Shown here: positions 6,920 to 14,701 of the stretch, one piece after another | Numbering within the stretch: position 1 is the first letter of the stretch | Layout: every line of letters starts with the position of its first letter | From: Dethiobacter sp. | Lineage (GTDB): Bacteria; Bacillota; Dethiobacteria; Dethiobacterales; Dethiobacteraceae | DNA: 38,690 nt | Assembly (NCBI GenBank): GCA_018333635.1 | Contig: JAGXTL010000024.1 | Location: 1-38,690 of the forward strand | Direction: 5' to 3' | The notes under the pieces: generated by a model | Told to the model about the DNA's origin: nothing | What the model saw: only the letters and a program-made list of their open reading frames with translations | Database searches by the model: none | Translations under genes and position numbers: made by a program

Positions 6920-7795
6920 TTAAAGTCCCCGTAAATATTCATTTTTGAGCAGCAGATAGTCACCTAAGGCCTGCTCAGTTTCTGCTAATAACCGTTCCTT
7001 GTCAAGTGGCAGCAAGCCGCCGACGGCAAAATAATTAGAGGCATGGTTAGAACGAAAGAGGCAATTCTTAACTTCCAGGCAGGCAAGCATCATTTTTAGC
7101 TCCAACAGCACTTCGCGTGGAGAGAGCAACGAAAATTCACCGCCAGCAATTCTCGCGGCAAGTGGAGTGCTCTTTTCTGTCATCAGTGTGAGCGCTGCCA
7201 GGTATTCCGGGTCGATTTGGGAAACGACCTCGGCTGTGTGCAGTGCGTGTTGACGGGAATGTTTTTTGCCGCCGAGTCCTAGGATTACTGTAAGTGAAAG
7301 CTCTATCCCGGCAGCGCGCACTTTGCTTGCTGCTTTTATCATTTCCTGGGGGGTAACCCCCTTCTTAACTGCTTGGAGCACCTCGGCATCTCCGCTTTCC
7401 AGGCCAAAATAAGCCAGTTTTATGCCGGCTTGACGAATAGCAACCAGTTCTTGTTCTGTTTTGGCTAGAATATTTTTCGGGCCGGCATAGATGGAGATGC
7501 GCTCCGCTTCCGGAAATGAATCTGTCAGCTTTTTGAGGATGGCTAGTAATGCCTCAGTTTCCATGGCCAGCGCATCACCATCAGCCAGAAAAATACGTTG
7601 CACCTTGCCGTAGTTGGCTCTGGCCCAACTGATATCCTCATAGACTTCCTCCAGGCTGCGAACGCGAAATTTTTTCTTGCTATACATAGAACAAAAAGTA
7701 CAGGCATTGTGTGAACAACCAATAGTTGCTTGCAGAATCAGGCTTTGTGCCTCGCTTGGCGGCCGGTATAGGGGAGTTTCGTAATTCATTCTCAA
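6920..7795 (-). CDS. Radical SAM protein
   Basis: A 291-residue radical SAM enzyme. The cluster-binding cysteines C27, C32 and C35 are spaced C-x4-C-x2-C (GCSHNACTFC), not the canonical C-x3-C-x2-C. After them come the SAM-binding elements typical of the Elp3/HemN-like group: FLADGDALA, a GPKNI strand, and YFGLESGD followed by GLGGKKHSR. There is no B12-binding domain and no TRAM or extra cluster domain. The substrate is unknown. ATG 7795 follows a usable SD (GGAGTGA). It is divergent from the TrkA_C-domain gene. Confidence 0.85.
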   Translation of the reverse strand: MRMNYETPLYRPPSEAQSLILQATIGCSHNACTFCSMYSKKKFRVRSLEEVYEDISWARANYGKVQRIFLADGDALAMETEALLAILKKLTDSFPEAERISIYAGPKNILAKTEQELVAIRQAGIKLAYFGLESGDAEVLQAVKKGVTPQEMIKAASKVRAAGIELSLTVILGLGGKKHSRQHALHTAEVVSQIDPEYLAALTLMTEKSTPLAARIAGGEFSLLSPREVLLELKMMLACLEVKNCLFRSNHASNYFAVGGLLPLDKERLLAETEQALGDYLLLKNEYLRGL

Positions 7796-7826
7796 TCACT
7801 CCTTACAGTTTATCGGAAGGGGAAGC

Positions 7827-7855
7827 TTGTAGCGCAGTAACGCCTGTGGTATAGT
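7827..7855 (+). promoter_or_regulatory. Promoter of the TrkA_C-domain gene
   Basis: TTGTAG, 17-base spacer, TATAGT preceded by TGG (extended -10). It lies about 50 bases before the preferred GTG start at 7904. Confidence 0.55.
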
Positions 7856-7903
7856 TTTAGAAAAGCTTTCGTGTCAGTAAAAAAGTTAGTGGAGGCGGCT
7901 GTT

Positions 7904-8585
7904 GTGGGGATAGAGCTTGCATTGCTATTTCTGATTTTTGTGCTTATTTTTCTGATTATAGAGATTGCCACAGTTATGTTTAAGTTGACCGGCTTGGATC
8001 GTGATACGGCTCAGTTTCAAGCCGTTTCCATCATTTCTGCAAATGGCTATACCACAGTAGAATCAGAGCTAATTACCGGGCATCCGGTCAGGCGGAAAAT
8101 TGCTGATGGCGCTGATGATCAGCGGTCCTATCGCGCTTGCTTTCGTTATCTCCATCATTGTCAGCATCCTAAATGTCGGACTGGGAGGAATTAAAGATAT
8201 TCTCTTGTTTGGCGTCATTCTCCTTTTGCTTTTCTTCTTTTTACGTAATCCCAGATTTATTACCTTCTTTGAAGGGTATTTAGAGAAAAATTTAGAGAAA
8301 AGGTCGGATTTTTGTCAGTTAAGTGAGGAGGCCTTATTTAACTTTGATGAATATACTGTTTCTGAAGTAGTTTTGACTAGTGAGGATGCGCCGCTGTCAA
8401 ACCGTACATTGAAGGAAACTCGGTTGCAAGACTGTGGTATTATTGTTTTATCCATTAACCGCAATGGCAATGTCACCCATACGCCGCGAGGTGATGATAT
8501 TTTGTTGCCGGGAGATACTTTGCTCCTTTATGGTCGCGCAACTCAAATTAAAATGTATACCGAACCGGCTGCTAACCAAGCTTAA
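7904..8585 (+). pseudogene. Membrane protein with C-terminal TrkA_C (RCK_C) domain, frame-shifted
   Basis: Two frames together make one protein of about 226 residues. Frame 1 (GTG 7904, SD GGAGG at 7891-7895) gives a membrane helix and FKLTGLDRDTAQFQAVSIIS and runs to HPVRRK. Frame 2 continues LLMALMISGPIALAFVISII, a third helix, and then a soluble domain ending EDAPLSNRTLKETRLQDCGI...GDTLLLYG, a TrkA_C/RCK_C ligand-binding fold. Removing one A from the AAAA run at 8096-8099 restores one frame. This could be a real inactivating insertion, a phase-variable tract or a sequencing error. RCK_C domains bind small ligands and gate cation transport; the exact role here is unknown. Confidence 0.7.
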
Positions 8586-8653
8586 AGCAAAACTTTTTCG
8601 CAATTTAAGTTGTGAAGTTATGCACTTTCCGTTCATAAATCAGAAAAATATAC

Positions 8654-8682
8654 TTGAAATTTGCTTGTTTTTGCTTTATTAT
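8654..8682 (+). promoter_or_regulatory. Promoter of the biotin-dependent carboxylase operon
   Basis: TTGAAA (8654-8659), 17-base spacer, TATTAT (8677-8682): near consensus. Transcription should begin about 8689, leaving a leader of roughly 230 bases before the first gene. Confidence 0.7.
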
Positions 8683-8688
8683 CTTACG

Positions 8689-8795
8689 TAATGGAAATTT
8701 TCAAGAGAGTAGTTACGGAGGGCATCTAGCGGATAGTGATATCGGTTACATGCAGTCCGGTATATGTGTTCGCTACATATATGCCGGACTTTTTA
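8689..8795 (+). promoter_or_regulatory. Attenuator-like leader with terminator and alternative pairing
   Basis: A strong hairpin at 8755-8789 (GTCCGG...CCGGAC with an AT-rich upper stem) is followed by five T, as in an intrinsic terminator, yet it stands 130 bases before the coding region. Upstream, ATATCGG (8739-8745) can pair for 7 bp (one U.G) with 8757-8763, which is the 5' arm of that terminator. The two structures therefore exclude each other, the hallmark of transcription attenuation. The segment 8700-8740 would hold any sensing part. It matches no riboswitch class that I recognise. Confidence 0.55.
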
Positions 8796-8921
8796 GCAGC
8801 TATTTTCCCCCATGTTTTCCAAAACTGCCGGTACTGGTTACTTCTCCAAATTTATTTGCTTGATCAAGACCAGGATGTTTATTTTCATTGCCGGCAAAAC
8901 AAAGGAAGAGGTGTTGTGGTT

Positions 8922-10379
8922 ATGCTAAAAGCTATAAATAAAGTTTTGGTAGCTAATCGGGGTGTGCCGGCGGTACGAGTTATGCATACCTGTATTGACC
9001 GTAAAATCCAGACTACCGCTGTTTACAGCACTCCCGATCGCTTGGCTCGTCATGTGGCGGTGGCTGATTCTGCGGTGCATATCGGTGATGCACCGCCCGG
9101 TGAGTCTTATTTGAATATGGATAAAATTATTGACGCGGCACTGAAAAGCAAAGCTGATGCTGTCCACCCCGGATGGGGTTTTTTGGCCGAGAATGATGAA
9201 TTTGCCAGGCGTGTTCTTGCTGCCGGGCTAACTTGGATTGGACCTGAACCTAATGTAATCAGGGACATGGGTGATAAAATTAAAGCGAAGGAAATTGTGG
9301 AAAAAGTTAATGTGCCGACCATCCCTGGGATTAACATAGTTAATACGGAAGAAGATATTACCCGCTGGCTTCGGGATAAAGACGTGGCCTACCCCATAAT
9401 TATCAAGGCAGCCGCCGGAGGCGGCGGTAAAGGGATGGTCAAAGTGGAGTCCGAGGCTGAACTGACTAGGGCGCTGGCGCAAGTGCGCTCAGAGGCGCAA
9501 AAGTCGTTTGGCAATAACAAAGTACTGGTGGAAAAATATATTGAGCGTGGGCGCCATATTGAAGTGCAAATTGTGGCAGACAAGTTTGGTAATGTTGTCC
9601 ATCTTTATGAGCGAGAATGTACTCTGCAGCGACGCAATCAGAAAATCATTGAGGAGGCGCCATCTCCTTCACTTAGCGAAGAGTTAAGGCAGGAAATTTG
9701 TGGTAAGGCAGTGGCGCTGATGAGGCAAATTGGCTACTCAACTGCAGGAACGGTAGAGTTTCTTTTTGATTCTGCCACGCAGAAGTATTATTTTTTGGAA
9801 GTAAACACTCGTCTGCAGGTGGAACATGGCATTACGGAACTGATTACAGGTCTTGATATTGTCGGGATTATGCTGGATGTGTCAATGGGCAAGAAGTTGC
9901 CTTTTGTTCAGAATGATATCAGGCCTAACCGTTGGGCAATGGAAGCGAGACTTAATGCGGAGGATCCCCGCACCTTCAGCCCCTCATTTGGGAGAATAAG
10001 CCGACTGCATGAACCGCACGGTCCCGGTGTGCGAATCTCTTCCGGTGTTTATGAAGGGGCAGATATCCCATCATATTATGACTCGCTTATTATGTTAGTG
10101 ATGTCAGCCGGCGCAGATCGGGCTGATGCGATCCGCGTTATGGATCGGTCGCTGAGCCGCAACTTGAGGGTTGAAGGGGTTAAGACCTTAGCTCCGCTGC
10201 TTTTAAGCATTATCCGGCACCCGTCCTTTATTGCGGGTGAATTCTCTACCCGATTTATCGAGGAAAACATGCGTGATTTGGTAGCAACCTTTGTTGAGGT
10301 AGACCATGAAGACGAAGCGCTAAAAGTGGCCCGGTTTGTGGCGGAAATATCCGCCCTCGGTCCGCAAGCCTGGATGTGA
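8922..10379 (+). CDS. Biotin carboxylase subunit of a biotin-dependent carboxylase
   Basis: The ATP-grasp subunit that carboxylates biotin with bicarbonate and ATP (AccC/PycA family), 485 residues. Visible features: KVLVANRG at the N-terminus, the glycine-rich ATP loop KAAAGGGGKGM near residue 162, ECTLQRRNQK near residue 232, and EVNTRLQVEH near residue 293 with the catalytic arginine. Several normally fixed positions differ: EIAVR is VPAVR, QVEHPVTE is QVEHGITE, and the usual AIECRINAEDP is AMEARLNAEDP. ATG 8922 follows GAAGAGGTG. The frame is open from 8736, but that part crosses the leader and has no coding character. The partner subunit starts 10 bases after the stop. Confidence 0.9.
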   Translation: MLKAINKVLVANRGVPAVRVMHTCIDRKIQTTAVYSTPDRLARHVAVADSAVHIGDAPPGESYLNMDKIIDAALKSKADAVHPGWGFLAENDEFARRVLAAGLTWIGPEPNVIRDMGDKIKAKEIVEKVNVPTIPGINIVNTEEDITRWLRDKDVAYPIIIKAAAGGGGKGMVKVESEAELTRALAQVRSEAQKSFGNNKVLVEKYIERGRHIEVQIVADKFGNVVHLYERECTLQRRNQKIIEEAPSPSLSEELRQEICGKAVALMRQIGYSTAGTVEFLFDSATQKYYFLEVNTRLQVEHGITELITGLDIVGIMLDVSMGKKLPFVQNDIRPNRWAMEARLNAEDPRTFSPSFGRISRLHEPHGPGVRISSGVYEGADIPSYYDSLIMLVMSAGADRADAIRVMDRSLSRNLRVEGVKTLAPLLLSIIRHPSFIAGEFSTRFIEENMRDLVATFVEVDHEDEALKVARFVAEISALGPQAWM

Positions 10380-10389
10380 GGGAAAAATT

Positions 10390-12411
10390 ATGATGCATAA
10401 TATTCTTGTTAAGCCTGGAATGACGCCCCGGGAAATCACAAAGGCTGTTCGTGAACTGCCGGGGGTATGTCTCACATCCACCGGGATGCGCGATGCCGGC
10501 CAATCCGATTATAAGAACCGGCTGCGGCATCACGATTTGGCCGAATTGGCTCCTTTTTACAATGAGATGGGTCTCTTTAGTGCGGAATGCCATGGAGGAG
10601 CCCGCTGGCATGTAGGGATTATGAGCCGGAGAGAGAGTCCCTTTGTTGAGCTTCGCAGTCTGCGTGAGAAAATGCCTAATGTGCTATTACAAACGCTGGT
10701 ACGGGAAGCAAGTCTCTGGGGTTATCGACCCTACCCTCGCAATGTTATAGAATATGTGGTTTCTGCTGTTGATATTGATGTCTGGCGCTGCTTTTCCTTC
10801 TTAAACGACATTCGCAACATGCGTGTAGTGGCAGATGTGATAATGAGACGTGGCAAGCTGTTTGCGCCTACGCTTTCTTTCACTCAGGCTGCTTGGGCGT
10901 CAGATGAGTATTATCTCAGTCTAGTACGGGAAATTGTTGCTCTTTGCGGTGGCACTGAAGAAATCATTTTAGTGATTAAAGATATGGCTGGCGTAGGTAG
11001 TCCCAAACGTATTGCCAACTTGGTAGACAGTATTAAGTCGGCATACCCTGAACTGGTAGTTCAATATCATCGTCATACTACAGACGGTTTAGCCATGCCC
11101 GCTTTGTTAGCAGCTGTCCGCTCGGGAGCTCAGATTGTTGATGTGGAGGAGGATTCACTGACTCGTTTTTATGGTCAGCCTCCTATTCTTAGTGTGCAGG
11201 CCTATTTAGAAGAATCGGGTATTCCTGTGCATCTTAATCGTGCTGTGGCGGAAGAAGCGGTGCAAAAGGTGAGGGAATGGATAAGTCAGTATGAATGGGC
11301 AGAGTCGCCGTTTAAAGGCTTTGATCATGGTGTGCTTGCGCACAGAATGCCGGGGGGTGCGTTTCCCAGTTCTTTTGAACAGGCACAACAGGGCGGGTTT
11401 TTACACTTAATGCCTGCTATCCTTACCGTAATGTCATTTTATAATCAGATGATCCATTATTTTGATGTCACTCCCGGTTCACAGATTACCTGGACTACCT
11501 GTAGCGGGATGGTCAATAAATACGCCAAGGAAAAGGGCGAAGTGGGCGTACGGCACCTGATTGCCCTGCTCAAAAAGTTTGTTGATAAAGAACAAAATTT
11601 CTCAGCTTTGGAGCAAGAGGAACAGAAGGAGTTGCTGCGACTTTTTGCGAATGCACCGGGTGACTTTAAGAATCTGCTCCTGGGCCGTTATGGTCGGCTT
11701 CCCATCGGTTGGCCTGCCGAATGGGTCTATAAAAGTGCTTTTGGCGCTGAGTATACTCAAGCGCTGCAAAATAGAGAAGACGCCTCTCCGTTAGACTCGC
11801 TGGAGGATGAAGACTTGACTGCCGCACGAAGTGTTTTGGGCGCTGAAATTGGTCGACATCCTTCTGAGGAAGAGTTTATTCTCTATTTGATGCACCCGAA
11901 AGATACTGTGGAATACGTTGAATTTAAAGAACGCTTTGGCGAGGCGCCATATGTATTGCCTACCAAGGTTTGGCGCGAAGGGCTGAAAAAGCCAGGCGAT
12001 AAAGTGGAATTTGAAATTGAAGGTAAGCCTTTTTGTATTGAGCTTGTTTCCATTGGCGGTGAGCATGAGGGATTGGTTCACGTTGTCATGCGTGTAAATA
12101 ACAAGACTCGGGTTTATACTGTCACGACGCCTAGGGTAAAAAGGGCAGAAACAAGGATGGCAAAGGGCGAAAAGGATGTTCCCTCACCAATTAACGGTAC
12201 AGTTTGGCGTCAAGGCAATCCAAAGCGCGGCCAGTTAAAAGTGGGAGATATTGTCAGCAAAGGCGAAGAAATTGCTAATATCGAAGCGATGAAGATGGAA
12301 ACTACTGTCGTCGCGCCCTATGACGCACAGATCAGTGAAATTGTTTTTAAACTTAACGATATTGTACAGGAAGGTCAGATTTTATTCGTCTTGGAAAGGG
12401 CTAAAGAATAA
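10390..12411 (+). CDS. Divergent carboxyltransferase plus biotin-carrier subunit (pyruvate carboxylase B-like)
   Basis: A 673-residue protein laid out like PycB/OadA: a TIM-barrel carboxyltransferase, a middle PYC_OADA domain, and a C-terminal biotinyl domain with EAMKMET (biotin on K635). The metal site is kept: D35 (in RDAGQS), the lysine of IKDMAG (K196), and H227/H229 of HRHTTDG. The rest of the active site is altered. RDAHQS is RDAGQS, MPGGQYTNL is MPGGAFPSS (so the catalytic Thr/Ser position is Pro), and the usual MDSMSG..SQP is EDSLTRFYGQP. The substrate may therefore not be pyruvate. ATG 10390 or 10393 follows GAGGGA. It is followed by the terminator at 12450. Confidence 0.85.
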   Translation: MMHNILVKPGMTPREITKAVRELPGVCLTSTGMRDAGQSDYKNRLRHHDLAELAPFYNEMGLFSAECHGGARWHVGIMSRRESPFVELRSLREKMPNVLLQTLVREASLWGYRPYPRNVIEYVVSAVDIDVWRCFSFLNDIRNMRVVADVIMRRGKLFAPTLSFTQAAWASDEYYLSLVREIVALCGGTEEIILVIKDMAGVGSPKRIANLVDSIKSAYPELVVQYHRHTTDGLAMPALLAAVRSGAQIVDVEEDSLTRFYGQPPILSVQAYLEESGIPVHLNRAVAEEAVQKVREWISQYEWAESPFKGFDHGVLAHRMPGGAFPSSFEQAQQGGFLHLMPAILTVMSFYNQMIHYFDVTPGSQITWTTCSGMVNKYAKEKGEVGVRHLIALLKKFVDKEQNFSALEQEEQKELLRLFANAPGDFKNLLLGRYGRLPIGWPAEWVYKSAFGAEYTQALQNREDASPLDSLEDEDLTAARSVLGAEIGRHPSEEEFILYLMHPKDTVEYVEFKERFGEAPYVLPTKVWREGLKKPGDKVEFEIEGKPFCIELVSIGGEHEGLVHVVMRVNNKTRVYTVTTPRVKRAETRMAKGEKDVPSPINGTVWRQGNPKRGQLKVGDIVSKGEEIANIEAMKMETTVVAPYDAQISEIVFKLNDIVQEGQILFVLERAKE

Positions 12412-12449
12412 AATTCCCCTCATATGCAATTAAATACGCAATAAAATAA

Positions 12450-12478
12450 CCTGTCAGTAATGACAGGCTTACTTTTTT
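12450..12478 (+). terminator. Terminator of the carboxylase operon
   Basis: CCTGTCA, GTAA loop, TGACAGG, then CTTACTTTTTT. Confidence 0.85.
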
Positions 12479-12479
12479 A

Positions 12480-12554
12480 TGGTGGGTCGTAGTGGATTTG
12501 AACCACTGGCCCCTACCGTGTCAAGGTAGTGCTCTCCCCCTGAGCTAACGACCC
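12480..12554 (-). tRNA. tRNA-Val (GAC)
   Basis: Minus-strand cloverleaf with acceptor stem GGGTCGT/ACGACCC, anticodon loop TTGACAC giving GAC, and encoded CCA. A solitary tRNA gene with its own promoter at 12577-12605. Confidence 0.97.
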
Positions 12555-12576
12555 GATTATTTCTGAATGCATAGTA

Positions 12577-12605
12577 ACTATAACAGAAAAAAGGGAAAAT
12601 AGCAA
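12577..12605 (-). promoter_or_regulatory. Promoter of tRNA-Val
   Basis: Minus strand: TTGCTA, 17-base spacer, TATAGT, ending about 22 bases before the tRNA 5' end. Confidence 0.6.
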
Positions 12606-12757
12606 GTTTGAAGCCAATCTTCTTGCACAATATTCTGCAAAATTATATTGAGAAATCGTGATAAATCTGTTATGCAGTAAAAATATTTTTCTCAAGTATA
12701 ATCAAAGCAAAAGCAGTAAAGCATAACTCCAGTATTATATTTTAAGGAGGATAATAG

Positions 12758-12928
12758 ATGCGCGTTTCAAAAGAGTCAAGTCCGATTACAAGGGTAAAAT
12801 GTATCGTAAACACTTGTGAGTATTGGGATAAAGGAGAGCATTGTCTTGCTTCTTCGATTGAGATCCAGCCTCAGGATGCTTCAGATACGGAAGAGACAGA
12901 TTGCGCCACATTCAGGCCTAAGCATTAA
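12758..12928 (+). CDS. DUF1540 small cysteine-rich protein
   Basis: A 56-residue protein read directly from the sequence. It begins MRVSKESSPITRVKCIVNTC and has four cysteines in the DUF1540 pattern: C15, C20 (followed by EYW), C29 (CLASSIEI) and C49 (TDCATF). The spacing suggests a small metal-binding fold. DUF1540 proteins are common in spore-forming Clostridia and Bacilli, often in tandem copies, and their function is unknown. ATG 12758 has a perfect SD (AAGGAGG, 12744-12750) at 7 bases, and a strong terminator starts at the stop codon, so this is a monocistronic gene. A TATAAT stands at 12697-12702, without a convincing -35. Confidence 0.88.
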   Translation: MRVSKESSPITRVKCIVNTCEYWDKGEHCLASSIEIQPQDASDTEETDCATFRPKH

Positions 12929-12960
12929 AGAAAAGACGTGCGTAGCACGTCTTTTCTTTT
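12927..12960 (+). terminator. Terminator of the DUF1540 gene
   Basis: A 15-bp perfect stem (AAAGAAAAGACGTGC and its complement) with a three-base loop, running into T-rich sequence. It overlaps the stop codon. Confidence 0.9.
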
Positions 12961-13026
12961 GGGTGTGTCCGGGATGGGCGGCGAAGCCTTTCCAATACGC
13001 ATGAATGAAGGGCACCTTGGTTTAAA

Positions 13027-13055
13027 GTATACAATTTTTTTCTCAATCATATAAT
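13027..13055 (+). promoter_or_regulatory. Possible sigma-E-like promoter of ytxC
   Basis: GTATACA, 14 bases, CATATAAT. This resembles the mother-cell sigma-E pattern (-10 CATACAAT). CATATAAT also stands just before yunB (33714-33721). The same hexamer TATAAT could also serve sigma-A, although no -35 fits well. Confidence 0.35.
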
Positions 13056-13077
13056 ACTAGGGAAGGAGGAGGTGCCA

Positions 13078-13971
13078 ATGTCCCTATATGCAATTGCCGT
13101 AAAACATAAGACGCCTGATCTGCCGGAAAAGCTGGGAGTAGGGATGTTTTTTTTTCGTAAAATGGGCTGGCAAATAAGCTTCGTAGAGAAGCTGATCAAT
13201 CAGTGGCCTCATTTGTTTTGTAAGATTGAAAACAGTCAAGGTGCTGAACTTGAACAGCAGGAGCTGTTTAGTAAAATTTTAGCCGAAAACCTGGCAATTT
13301 TTATAATGGAGGAACAGGCCAGTCACTATCTTGAAGAAATAGTTGGGCAATCATATTTTTATTTTCCCCGTCATGAGCGACGGGAAATTTTATTGCTGGC
13401 AGTAAAGCATTATGAAAGCGAGCGAACCAAAGAGCCGGGAGAGCAACTTTTTGGAGAAGTGCGGGAGGCATTGGAGGTTTATCTAGCACGAAGACAATAT
13501 TTAAATTTACACGGGTTTATTCTTTTTCGTTTGCGGACTTGGCTTGAATTTTTGCGCAGGAATGTTGACAGAGCTGTGGATGATTTCCTCTGGGAAAAGG
13601 AATACCAGGAATTTATTGAATTACTAAAATATTTTATGGCACTGCAGGAGCCAAAAATTAAGCTAGTGCATGTGACACTGGATAAATTAGGGTTTGTTCT
13701 GCTCCTTGACCAGCATTTTAAGCCGGTGGAGCAGTGCCGGCAAGATATTCAGTGGGGCGTCTGCGACAGTGCCGCAGACGTTGAAAACCAGTTGGTGAGT
13801 ATGTTGATTAGTGCGGCTCCGCGTCGCGTGGTGCTGCATAAACAGATATATAACTTATATCCTAAGGCAGCGGAAACACTAAAACATGTCTTTGAGAGCA
13901 GGGTGACCTTTTGCAGGCGTTGTAAGCTCTGCCTGAGTGAGAATATCTATCTTACATTAAAAGAAAAATAG
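13078..13971 (+). CDS. ytxC: Sporulation-associated protein YtxC
   Basis: A 297-residue member of the YtxC family (Pfam YtxC), found in endospore formers. The match is to the family as a whole: a mixed N-terminal part, a helical middle (LNLHGFILFRLRTWLEFLRRNVDRAVDDFLWEKEYQEFIELL) given here in part, and a C-terminal domain ending FCRRCKLCLSENIY. The C-terminal CRRCKLC cysteines are notable. In Bacillus, ytxC also lies directly upstream of thrS and infC, which supports the call. ATG 13078 has the SD AAGGAGG (13063-13069) at 8 bases. The biochemical role is not known. Confidence 0.85.
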   Translation: MSLYAIAVKHKTPDLPEKLGVGMFFFRKMGWQISFVEKLINQWPHLFCKIENSQGAELEQQELFSKILAENLAIFIMEEQASHYLEEIVGQSYFYFPRHERREILLLAVKHYESERTKEPGEQLFGEVREALEVYLARRQYLNLHGFILFRLRTWLEFLRRNVDRAVDDFLWEKEYQEFIELLKYFMALQEPKIKLVHVTLDKLGFVLLLDQHFKPVEQCRQDIQWGVCDSAADVENQLVSMLISAAPRRVVLHKQIYNLYPKAAETLKHVFESRVTFCRRCKLCLSENIYLTLKEK

Positions 13972-13999
13972 AGCGCCGCAATCGCAGCGCTCTATTTTT
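13964..13999. terminator. Bidirectional terminator after ytxC
   Basis: AAAAATAGAGCGC, ten-base loop, GCGCTCTATTTTT. It includes the ytxC stop codon. Confidence 0.85.
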
Positions 14000-14044
14000 C
14001 TTTTCTGCATTTGTGGTAAAATGAAGTATGAAAGGAGAGAGCGA

Positions 14045-14632
14045 ATGATTTTTGTTCTTTTGCCTTTGACCGGTGCGGTGATTGGCTGGGTTACTAATGT
14101 ATTAGCGATTCGTCTGCTTTTCCGGCCGTTACAACCGTTTCGCTTAGGACCTCTTACCTTTCAGGGGCTTATTCCCAAACGCAGAGGGCAGATTGCCTAC
14201 ACTGTTGGAGAAGTGGTAGCAGAGCAGCTGTTTTCTGTGGACGAGTTGGCGGAACAACTGGACATGCCGTCTATCCAGCAGGAATTGGAGCGGCTGGTTT
14301 GTATTGCAGTCGATCGCTGGTGCGCAGAAAAAATAGGGGTGCTGCCCAAGTCTGTGCGTCATACTCTTAGTCAGAGGTTGAGCGATTTGGTGACGACTGA
14401 AGTTGCGCATCAATTCCCGCGAATGGTCGAATTGCTTGTCACTCACATGCGGGAGCAGGTGGATGTACGCGCTATCGTAGAAGGAAAGATTAATGCATTA
14501 CCCCTGCTCGCGGTGGAGGAGATTGTGCTAAGTGTGGCCAGAAGTGAACTGAAGCAGATTGAATTGTTTGGAGCAGTTCTTGGTTTTTTGATTGGTTTGA
14601 TGCAGGCGTTGCTGGTGTTCTGGCTTGCTTGA
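14045..14632 (+). CDS. DUF445 family membrane protein
   Basis: A 195-residue DUF445 (YheB-like) protein. The N-terminal family signature is clear: a membrane segment GAVIGWVTNVLAIRLLFRP followed by GLIPKRRGQIAYTVGEVV. A helical soluble part follows, and a C-terminal membrane segment (LFGAVLGFLIGLMQALLVFW) closes the protein. Full-length members in Bacillus are about twice as long, so this is the short form. ATG 14045 follows AAAGGAGAG. It lies between ytxC and thrS with its own 5' gap. Function is unknown. Confidence 0.8.
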   Translation: MIFVLLPLTGAVIGWVTNVLAIRLLFRPLQPFRLGPLTFQGLIPKRRGQIAYTVGEVVAEQLFSVDELAEQLDMPSIQQELERLVCIAVDRWCAEKIGVLPKSVRHTLSQRLSDLVTTEVAHQFPRMVELLVTHMREQVDVRAIVEGKINALPLLAVEEIVLSVARSELKQIELFGAVLGFLIGLMQALLVFWLA

Positions 14633-14701
14633 TGCTTTGAGCTGGCAAGAGTCAGTGATTGTGCCTGTGAAGTAATTTTACGGAGAATGGAGTGGTGAAT
14701 T

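Noticed and set aside
8736-8921. N-terminal extension of the biotin carboxylase frame
   Set aside because: It would place the start inside the terminator hairpin; the SD and family N-terminus support ATG 8922.
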